Positions 1-5,215 of a DNA stretch of 7,041 nucleotides are shown in pieces. This DNA is from an uncultured Pseudomonas sp. (GTDB lineage Bacteria > Pseudomonadota > Gammaproteobacteria > Pseudomonadales > Pseudomonadaceae). Position 1 is the first letter of the stretch, and each line of letters begins with the position of its first letter. The translations under genes were made by a program, and so were the position numbers. The stretch lies in contig CAMPJN010000193.1 of assembly GCA_946886875.1 (NCBI GenBank), positions 1-7,041 on the forward strand. Reading direction: 5' to 3'. The notes below the pieces were generated by a model, which saw only the letters and a program-made list of their open reading frames with translations, was not told the origin of the DNA and did not search any database.

Positions 1-140
1 CGGCGGCGCACGTAGCTCAGCGTCTCGCCGTCGGCGCGGGTCCACTGGGCGATGTCGAGACCGTGGTAGCGGCTGTCCGGGGAGAAGGCCGGGGCGGTGA
101 GGGCGTTGGCCTGCATAAAGGCCTTGAGCGGGTCGGTCAT
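1..140 (-). CDS. LysM-type baseplate protein of the injection system, N-terminal fragment
   Basis: Only the first 46 codons are inside the window; the frame runs open off the left edge. The visible protein begins MTDPLKAFMQANAL and continues through SRYHGLDIAQW, a short spacer and DGETLSYVRR. An SRYxG segment followed by a D-G-x-x-x-x-Y-x-R-R segment is what I recall at the start of the small LysM-containing proteins that follow the tube protein in many eCIS clusters; the LysM repeat itself would lie beyond the edge. In Afp/PVC particles the matching part (the LysM region of Afp7/Pvc7, comparable to phage T4 gp53) sits in the baseplate. The ATG overlaps the stop of the tube gene (ATGA) and has GGAGG six bases upstream, so translation is probably coupled. 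The assignment rests on a short N-terminus plus gene order; another baseplate protein is possible. Confidence 0.6.
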   Translation of the reverse strand, partial: MTDPLKAFMQANALTAPAFSPDSRYHGLDIAQWTRADGETLSYVRR

Positions 141-790
141 GGCAGGCCTCCAATGCCCAGGGCGTCGAAGCCGAAGGTCGCCGCCCTGGCCGCCAGTTTC
201 TCGCGCGATTGCAGGTAGGCCATAAACAGCCCGCCGCCCTTGTGCTCGAAGCCGAGGTCGTCGACCGAGAGCACCCGCAGGCCGAGATTGCAGGTGGCGT
301 TGATCGGGTTGAGCTGGGGGTCGAAGGCTTCTTCGTTGATCGAGAAGTCGGTGACCCGCACCGGAGCGATGCGATTGGCGCCCCAGACGAACAATGCCAG
401 GGACGACTCCATGGGCGCGATCTCCAGGGTGCCGGCCGCGGCCAGTGCCCTGTTGGCGAGCAGGTCGGCGGCGGCCGGGTTAACCAGCGATTCGAGAATC
501 GCCAGTTGCGGCGCGATGCCCACCTCGACCACCGCCTTGTGCTGCGCCGGAAACTCCAGCTGATCGGCGGCGTCGATTTCCACCTCCAACTGGAAGGTCT
601 CCACCGCCGGCCCTTTCAGGCGCAGCGCTTCCGAACGCTCGGCACCGTCCCCGGCACCCTGTACCTGCAGGCTGCGGGTGAGCTTTTCCGGGTTGTATTG
701 CAGCGCTATCACCCGGCGTACTTGGGCCGATTGCGGGTCGATCAGGACCAGGCCGGCCTTGATCAGGCGGGGGCTGCGAGACAGGCTCAT
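137..790 (-). CDS. Contractile injection system tube / tube-adaptor protein
   Basis: This 217-aa protein matches the eCIS tube-protein family (CIS_tube type, related to the N-terminal part of Afp7/Pvc7), which joins the inner tube to the baseplate. Visible family marks are ALQYNPEKLTRSL near residues 29-41 and, in the C-terminal half, VRVTDFSINEEAFDPQLNPI followed by LGLRVLSVDDLGF. The family is often fused to or followed by a LysM domain. Here the protein stops about 30 residues after the conserved core and the LysM-like part begins as a separate, overlapping gene. I chose the ATG at 790 because AAGGAG lies seven bases upstream. A GTG at 796 would add two residues but is almost on top of that ribosome site. 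The gene follows the third DUF4157 gene by 23 bp. There is no signal peptide or membrane segment, as expected for a protein assembled in the cytoplasm. Confidence 0.9.
   Translation of the reverse strand: MSLSRSPRLIKAGLVLIDPQSAQVRRVIALQYNPEKLTRSLQVQGAGDGAERSEALRLKGPAVETFQLEVEIDAADQLEFPAQHKAVVEVGIAPQLAILESLVNPAAADLLANRALAAAGTLEIAPMESSLALFVWGANRIAPVRVTDFSINEEAFDPQLNPINATCNLGLRVLSVDDLGFEHKGGGLFMAYLQSREKLAARAATFGFDALGIGGLP
147..151 (-). promoter_or_regulatory. Ribosome binding site for the LysM-type gene
   Basis: GGAGG in the transcript lies six bases before the ATG at 140 and within the last codons of the tube gene. With the ATGA overlap this points to coupled translation of the two particle components. 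Confidence 0.6.
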
Positions 791-797
791 GACCACT

Positions 798-803
798 CTC
801 CTT
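798..803 (-). promoter_or_regulatory. Ribosome binding site deciding the tube-protein start at 790
   Basis: AAGGAG in the transcript lies seven bases from the ATG at 790 but only one base from the GTG at 796, which makes the ATG the credible start. Confidence 0.7.
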
Positions 804-813
804 GTTGTCGTAC

Positions 814-2340
814 CTAGAAGTGAAAGGTCAGGCTGCCGCCCAGGGACGGGCCTGCGGCGGGAGCGCTAGGGTCGGTCGGCGTATCGGGTCGGCTGAGCGG
901 GCCCGTTACGCCGATCTGGGCGGAAAATACCGGAACCTCGCGGCAGGGCGCGCCAACGCGTTCGATCTCCGAATGCAGATGAGCGATAGCGGAGACCACT
1001 TCGGCATAGCGCATCTGCGGCGCCAAGGTTCGCGACAGATCGCTGGCGGCCGGATCGGGGGCGGGCGGGTTCTGTACGGCGAGGATCGCGTCGCGCAACC
1101 GATTGCCAGCTGAGGTCAGGGCACTACGAGCGGCCTCCGGGCTGACCGCCTGGCAAGTGGTGCGCGTGGTTTGCACTGTGAGCCCGGCCGAGCCTATGCC
1201 CTCGGTAGTGATGCCAGCGCGCGCGATGATGCGTACATGGGGTACTGCGTTGATGGTGGCGGTGAAGGAAAACTCGCTGGGGCTGGCGTTGAGCGAGAAC
1301 ACCACCAGGCGCGCACCGCTGAAGGGCTCCGGTAACTGGATGGCCAGCGAAGCCGGCAGGTCGATGGTGAATGCCGCCGGACCGAGGTTGAAGTTGATCG
1401 TCGTTGAAGGCAGTGACAGCCCGCCGCCACTACTGCTGGCACTACCGGATGTCGCGGGCGGTGCCAGTTGCGGCCCGCTCATCGTGCTGCGGGGGCCGGC
1501 GGCTTGCGGCATGGCGGGGGAACCGAAGTTCGGTGTCAGGCAGGGGTTGCCGCCCACCAGGGAAGTTTCCGGCACGCCGGGTATGCAGGCGCGCCAGGCA
1601 CGCAGCATGCGTACCTGGGTAACGACTGCCGGGGCCTGATGGCTGAGGCGGCACAGAGTGCCCAGGTCGCAAGTGGCCTCGGCGGCGGAGGCTTGGAGCG
1701 ACGCATCTTCGCTGGTCGGGGCATCTGGGGCCTGTTGGCGGAATACCCGCTGTTGCCCACCGGGCGATTGCTGCACCACATGAGCCAGTTCATGTGCGAG
1801 TAATTCGCGGCCTGATGTCGTCTCCGGCGCGAAGCGCCCCTGGGCGAATACCACGTGAGAGCCAACGGTGTAGGCATGGGCAGAGACATCGCGCGCGGAG
1901 GCGTTTGCCTGCTCGTCCTGATGGATGCGCACGCGGCTGAAATCATGACCGAAGCGTGGTTCGAAGAAGGCACGGGCGCTGGCCGGGAGGGCCGTACCGG
2001 GCGTGTTCAGCACGCTGGAAACACTGGCGGGGGCCGGACCAGCTTCCGCTGTGGTGCTGGCCAGGCGACTGAGCACGGGGCCGTGCGAACCTTGCATCGG
2101 AGCGGCATGGCTCATGTGCAACACCTGCGCCGCGGCCCGGTCGGCTTCCTGTTCGAGGGGGTCGTGGCTGGCCCCGATGCTCAGGCGCTTTTGCAAGCCC
2201 AGGGCCTTTTCGTTGCGGCAGCGCTCGCATTCGCCGTCCATGCCCGCCGAGCCACCGCAGGCGCATTTGCGTTGCAGCAGAAGATGGCTGGCCGGTGGCG
2301 TATTGACGGGCCGGGACGAGGTGGTCGCAGTGGTTTTCAT
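814..2340 (-). CDS. DUF4157 (eCIS core domain) protein with beta-rich C-terminal domain
   Basis: 508 aa. In order: a short polar N-terminus; a Cys-rich module (C26, C28, C38, C41 in a CxC-x9-CxxC pattern); an Asp-Pro-Leu-Glu-x-Glu-Ala-Asp helix near 60-67; the DUF4157 domain at about 113-191 with FFEPRFGHDF (125-134) and HELAH (183-187); a segment with four Cys (224-267); a Ser/Gly linker near 298-308; a stretch rich in predicted beta strands (about 310-400); a helical stretch (about 400-465); and a last strand ending SLTFHF. DUF4157 is a hallmark accessory domain of eCIS loci. Its HExxH looks like a zinc peptidase motif, but activity is not shown by the sequence. I do not recognise the C-terminal half. 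The ATG at 2340 has GAGGAG seven bases upstream. The N-terminal ~190 residues are paralogous to the OmpA-containing protein at 3360-4970. Likely a cargo or particle-associated protein (inference from context). Confidence 0.85.
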   Translation of the reverse strand: MKTTATTSSRPVNTPPASHLLLQRKCACGGSAGMDGECERCRNEKALGLQKRLSIGASHDPLEQEADRAAAQVLHMSHAAPMQGSHGPVLSRLASTTAEAGPAPASVSSVLNTPGTALPASARAFFEPRFGHDFSRVRIHQDEQANASARDVSAHAYTVGSHVVFAQGRFAPETTSGRELLAHELAHVVQQSPGGQQRVFRQQAPDAPTSEDASLQASAAEATCDLGTLCRLSHQAPAVVTQVRMLRAWRACIPGVPETSLVGGNPCLTPNFGSPAMPQAAGPRSTMSGPQLAPPATSGSASSSGGGLSLPSTTINFNLGPAAFTIDLPASLAIQLPEPFSGARLVVFSLNASPSEFSFTATINAVPHVRIIARAGITTEGIGSAGLTVQTTRTTCQAVSPEAARSALTSAGNRLRDAILAVQNPPAPDPAASDLSRTLAPQMRYAEVVSAIAHLHSEIERVGAPCREVPVFSAQIGVTGPLSRPDTPTDPSAPAAGPSLGGSLTFHF

Positions 2341-2343
2341 TGA

Positions 2344-2356
2344 GCCGCTCCTCGGC
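2344..2356 (-). promoter_or_regulatory. Ribosome binding site in the loop of a small hairpin
   Basis: The transcript reads GCCG-AGGAG-CGGC just before the ATG at 2340, so the AGGAG core sits in a 5-base loop closed by four GC pairs, extendable by one G-U pair. The spacing from GAGGAG to ATG is seven bases. The ribosome site is clear; a regulatory role for the small stem is speculative. Confidence 0.5.
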
Positions 2357-2397
2357 CACCGGGCCTGCGTTGCGTCGCCAATAGAATGGTTTTGCGT

Positions 2398-3300
2398 TCA
2401 GGCCACACGGGTATCGCCTCCCCCTGGTGGTTCGCCCATGTCGACCTGGGCCACCAGGTCGGGGTCGAGCCCCATCTCGCGCACCTCTTCACGGCTGTAG
2501 CCGAGGAGCAACAGCAGAGCGACGGCCTCTGCCACCGACAAGCCTGCGGCGCCCAGTTTCGTCACCGGCTCCGGGTCGAGCAGAGCGACGATGACGGTCG
2601 CCAACAAGGCGACCGAAAGACCGAGGATCAGCAGGGCTTCGAGCACGCGTGAGGTGGAAGTGTCCGGGCGTGAAGCGCCGAAACACATGCAGCGCTTGTT
2701 GGGATAGGTGCCACCCCAGTAACACTTGCCGCTGCCGCCATGGCCGCAGGAGTAGATCCCCCTGCACATGTTTTGCGGCACGCTGGCGCAGTTGACCCGC
2801 GCGACAAAGGGCGCCGGCGCCGCGGGCATCGGGACTCTGTCGACGGTTGTTGCGCCGCCGCTGGCTCGCGCCTGCATGGCACCGAAGGCAAAACGGTCGG
2901 CGGCCTGTTCGTAGGCGTCACCCGGAGCGTTGATGCCAAGCGGCGCTGCGGTGCGGTCACGCAAGTCGCCTTGTTGGATGGTGTGTGCCAGTTCATGGGC
3001 CAGCAGATACTGGCCGACAGGGGTGTCCGGCGCATAGCGGCCGGCAGCGAAGACCACATGGTTGCCCACGGCGTAGGCATGGGCGTCCACCGCCTGCGCC
3101 GAGGCGGCGGCTTCGGGGTCGGCATGCAGGCGCACCTGGCTGAAGTCATGGCCGAAGCGTTCGGAGAAGAACCGTTGCGTGTCCGGGTCGAGGGGGCGGC
3201 CGGGGCGGGCGATGACGGCGTTCACCAGGGCAGGCGCGATCTGCCCGCCGCTCTTGCGCGATGACGAGTCTGAACGGTTCGGGCTCAAGTTCTGGTACAT
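2398..3300 (-). CDS. DUF4157 protein with six-Cys segment and two hydrophobic helices
   Basis: 300 aa. DUF4157 occupies about residues 33-110, with SERFGHDFSQVRLH (46-59) and HELAH (102-106). Unlike its two neighbours it lacks the N-terminal CxC/CxxC module. The helix that precedes DUF4157 in the neighbours has a counterpart after it here (GDAYEQAADRFA, 127-138). A Cys-rich segment follows (C171, C179, C185, C193, C204, C206, with Gly and aromatics), then a strongly hydrophobic helix at about 219-241, a second at about 253-267, and an acidic tail. There is no N-terminal signal peptide, so the helices sit late in the chain, as might suit a protein that enters a membrane only after delivery (inference). 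The ATG at 3300 was chosen for its AAGGAGG seven bases upstream. An in-frame ATG at 3363 overlaps the previous stop (ATGA) but has no ribosome site; it would add 21 low-complexity residues. Function unknown; cargo is the leading guess. Confidence 0.82.
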   Translation of the reverse strand: MYQNLSPNRSDSSSRKSGGQIAPALVNAVIARPGRPLDPDTQRFFSERFGHDFSQVRLHADPEAAASAQAVDAHAYAVGNHVVFAAGRYAPDTPVGQYLLAHELAHTIQQGDLRDRTAAPLGINAPGDAYEQAADRFAFGAMQARASGGATTVDRVPMPAAPAPFVARVNCASVPQNMCRGIYSCGHGGSGKCYWGGTYPNKRCMCFGASRPDTSTSRVLEALLILGLSVALLATVIVALLDPEPVTKLGAAGLSVAEAVALLLLLGYSREEVREMGLDPDLVAQVDMGEPPGGGDTRVA

Positions 3301-3307
3301 CTTGCTG

Positions 3308-3314
3308 CCTCCTT
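3308..3314 (-). promoter_or_regulatory. Strong ribosome binding site deciding the start at 3300
   Basis: The transcript reads AAGGAGG, seven bases before the ATG at 3300. It is the best match to the anti-Shine-Dalgarno sequence in the window and the reason for preferring this start over the upstream in-frame ATG at 3361-3363, which has no purine-rich site ahead of it. Confidence 0.75.
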
Positions 3315-3329
3315 CGTTCGTCAGTGCCC

Positions 3330-3348
3330 CCGGCGGTCTGGCCGCCGG
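3330..3348 (-). promoter_or_regulatory. Perfect GC hairpin in the gap before the second DUF4157 gene
   Basis: In the transcript, CCGGCGG and CCGCCGG form a perfect 7-bp stem around a 5-base loop. A further CCGGCGG copy (genomic 3351-3357) can compete for the same downstream arm. The element lies after the stop of the OmpA-containing gene and 16 bases before the AAGGAGG of the next gene. No T-run follows, so it is not a standard intrinsic terminator. It may tune relative expression or mRNA stability. If translation began at the ATG at 3363 the element would be coding instead. Confidence 0.45.
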
Positions 3349-3359
3349 TGCCGCCGGAT

Positions 3360-4970
3360 TCATGGATCGAGACTGGACAGGTGCCCGGTATCGATTTCGC
3401 TGCTTGCCCTGGTCACCGACCAGGTGCCGCTGTTGCGTTCGAGCACCAGCACCGTGTGCCATTGTTGCTGACGCGGCGCATCGTAGGTGCTGCCGTCCGC
3501 GCGCTGGATGCGTACGAATTCGATGAAGTTGATCTTCTGCATCAGGGCGTTGTAGGCGCTGGTGGTCATGGAGCGGAAACCCGGCCGATCCACCGAATAA
3601 ACCTTGTGCAGGCTGCCGCTGGCGACCGGTGTGAGGCATTCGTCCGAATCATGGCTGTCGTCATCGCTGCCGGCCGGTTTGTTCCAGGCGCTGACCGTCT
3701 CCCAGGGACCGCTCATGCCGAGGGGCCATGCGGGCTTGCGGTGATACTTGGCTTCCTTGGTGCGCTTGATGTCGTAGCGGTAGGCCGGATCGTGGTCGCG
3801 CAGGTGGGGCGCCAGCTCGATGCCGTTAGTCAATTTGCCCGGCTCGCTGTCGACACCGAGGCTGCCGCTAGCGAGCGGCGCGCAGTTGTCGCTGCTGACC
3901 GCACCGGAGTTGCGCACCGTCCATTGATGTACGCTGGGCTCGCGCGAGGTGGGGCGGGCAACGCCTGGCGCGTGAAGCGTGACCACGCGGTTATCCGGCA
4001 GAGCGCTGCCGAAGCGCTCGGTTTCGCCATTGGCGAAGAACTCGAGTGAGGTCGACGGAATGCCGGGTTTGCCGCCGACCGAGGGGGCATTGAGCTCGCT
4101 GGCGACCGCCATCACCCGCGCGCAGGACAGCGGCCAGTTGGTATCCGGTCCGCCTTCGATGCTGGCGTAGCCGTCCAGACGCACCACGGGTTGCACCGGT
4201 GACAGATTCCACTCGGTAGCGAAGCCGGCGAGGATGGCCTTGTCGGTCTGGTCCAACTGGCTGCCGCCGGACGGGAAGTTCATCGTCAGCAGGCTTTCAC
4301 CAGCCGAATCGGTGGCGATCGGGCAACTCATCGCCGGCGCGGTAGCCGGATCGTTTTCCAGCGTATGGCGGCGCACGGCCTGGGGTGTCGACCGCCCCTG
4401 CTGAACCACGTGCGCGAGTTCATGAGCGAGTAGATGCCGCCCGGCGGTACTCGCGGGCGCGTAACGGCCGCTGCCGAAGACGATGTGCCCGCCCAGGGTG
4501 TAGGCCTCGGCGCCGATGTCGCTGGCCGAGGCGGCAGCCTCCGCATCGTGATGTACCCGCACCTGGCTGAAGTCGTGGCCGAAGCGTGGTTCGAAGAAAT
4601 GCCGGGCGGTAGGCTCCAGTGCTTCACCGGTGCTCGCCAGCGTGTTGGCGACGCTGGCCGGCACCTGCGCCGGGGCGGTAATCGCGGACGCTCGCTGGAT
4701 ATGCAACGCACTAGCGTTCGTCTGCGGATCGGCCGCTGTGGAGTGCATGATCTGATTCGCCGTGCGCTCGGCTTCACGCTCCAGGGGATCGTCGCTGGCG
4801 CCGATGCTCAACTGGCGTTGCAGGCCGAGGGCATGGTGCTGTTTGCAGCTTTCGCATTCCGCGTCCGGCCCCTTGGCCGAACTGCCGCAGGCGCATTTGC
4901 GCTGGAGCACGCCGGCAACCGGCAAGGCGACCGGCTTGGCCAGGGTTGGTTGTAGCGTCGTGGTGTTCAT
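3360..4970 (-). CDS. DUF4157 protein with OmpA-like domain and unknown C-terminal domain
   Basis: 536 aa. Order: a CxC-x10-CxxC module (C26, C28, C39, C42); a DDPLEREAERTA helix (60-71); DUF4157 at about 113-191 with FFEPRFGHDF and HELAH (183-187); an OmpA C-terminal-like domain at about 225-332; and about 200 residues (337-536) that I do not recognise. The OmpA-like call rests on the spaced pattern of a phosphate-loop-like start (NFPSGGSQLD), a helix, RLDGYASIEG (264-273), N278 with LSCARV (281-286), and DNRVVTL (326-332). The family binds peptidoglycan, but the usual diaminopimelate-binding Asp position here appears to be S270, while the Arg (R285) is kept. The C-terminal part has an acidic run (DDDSHDSDE) and many aromatics. 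The ATG at 4970 overlaps the upstream stop (ATGA) and has GGGAGG six bases ahead. The same frame is open to 5282, but that extension overlaps two other genes and has no ribosome support. Confidence 0.87.
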   Translation of the reverse strand: MNTTTLQPTLAKPVALPVAGVLQRKCACGSSAKGPDAECESCKQHHALGLQRQLSIGASDDPLEREAERTANQIMHSTAADPQTNASALHIQRASAITAPAQVPASVANTLASTGEALEPTARHFFEPRFGHDFSQVRVHHDAEAAASASDIGAEAYTLGGHIVFGSGRYAPASTAGRHLLAHELAHVVQQGRSTPQAVRRHTLENDPATAPAMSCPIATDSAGESLLTMNFPSGGSQLDQTDKAILAGFATEWNLSPVQPVVRLDGYASIEGGPDTNWPLSCARVMAVASELNAPSVGGKPGIPSTSLEFFANGETERFGSALPDNRVVTLHAPGVARPTSREPSVHQWTVRNSGAVSSDNCAPLASGSLGVDSEPGKLTNGIELAPHLRDHDPAYRYDIKRTKEAKYHRKPAWPLGMSGPWETVSAWNKPAGSDDDSHDSDECLTPVASGSLHKVYSVDRPGFRSMTTSAYNALMQKINFIEFVRIQRADGSTYDAPRQQQWHTVLVLERNSGTWSVTRASSEIDTGHLSSLDP

Positions 4971-5215
4971 GCCTTGCCTCCCGCGACTATGCGTTGAGCG
5001 ATCACCTGGCCCGTGCCGGCCGGAGTGGCTGCGGCCGTGATCTTGCCCGCCTGGATGCGCGCCCGGTCGCCTTGGGCGATGAGCGGCGCGTCGAGGGCGC
5101 GGCTCCCCAACTCGTTGGCCAGGGCGCGGGATATCTCGGCCGCCAGGGCGCCTGCGTCCGCATCCTTGACGCCGCGCAGCACCAGCTTGTCGATGTGCAC
5201 CAGGATGCGGGTCAT
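4967..5215 (-). CDS. Small conserved eCIS-associated protein of unknown function
   Basis: 82 aa, MTRILVHIDKLVLRG at the start, then a helical Ala/Leu-rich middle (DAGALAAEISRALANELG) and a Gly/Ala-rich end. I recognise the opening (strand with HIDxLVLRG) as typical of short hypothetical proteins found beside the ATPase and DUF4157 genes in eCIS clusters, but I know no assigned role. Its size and position between the ATPase and the first DUF4157 gene make a chaperone or adaptor for the neighbouring proteins a reasonable guess, nothing more. The gene is locked into the operon at both ends by ATGA overlaps: its ATG overlaps the ATPase stop and its own stop overlaps the next ATG. A GTG six bases earlier (5221) is less likely because the G-rich stretch that would serve as the ribosome site would run into it. 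No signal peptide, Cys or membrane segment. Confidence 0.75.
   Translation of the reverse strand: MTRILVHIDKLVLRGVKDADAGALAAEISRALANELGSRALDAPLIAQGDRARIQAGKITAAATPAGTGQVIAQRIVAGGKA
4977..4982 (-). promoter_or_regulatory. Ribosome binding site for the OmpA-containing DUF4157 gene
   Basis: GGGAGG in the transcript lies six bases before the ATG at 4970, inside the end of the small gene. It supports starting at this ATG although the frame is open for another 312 bases upstream. Confidence 0.7.

Noticed and set aside
209..817. Long plus-strand open frame opposite the tube gene
   Set aside because: Arg/Gln/Gly-rich, low-complexity product with no recognisable motif; an expected shadow of GC-rich coding DNA on the other strand. 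The same holds for the other plus-strand frames, for example 1855-2343, 3261-4049 and 5896-6303.
3330..3348. Intrinsic terminator between the first and second DUF4157 genes
   Set aside because: The stem is strong but no T-run follows in the direction of transcription, and the next gene has a strong ribosome site immediately after, so termination is unlikely.
3364..3639. Upstream extension of the middle DUF4157 frame
   Set aside because: It lies entirely within the preceding gene in another frame, and the encoded residues are shadow-like with no resemblance to the paralogs.
1768..4634. HELAH motifs as proof of active metalloproteases
   Set aside because: HExxH is present in all three DUF4157 domains, but I cannot identify a third zinc ligand or a known peptidase fold from sequence alone, so protease activity is left unclaimed.
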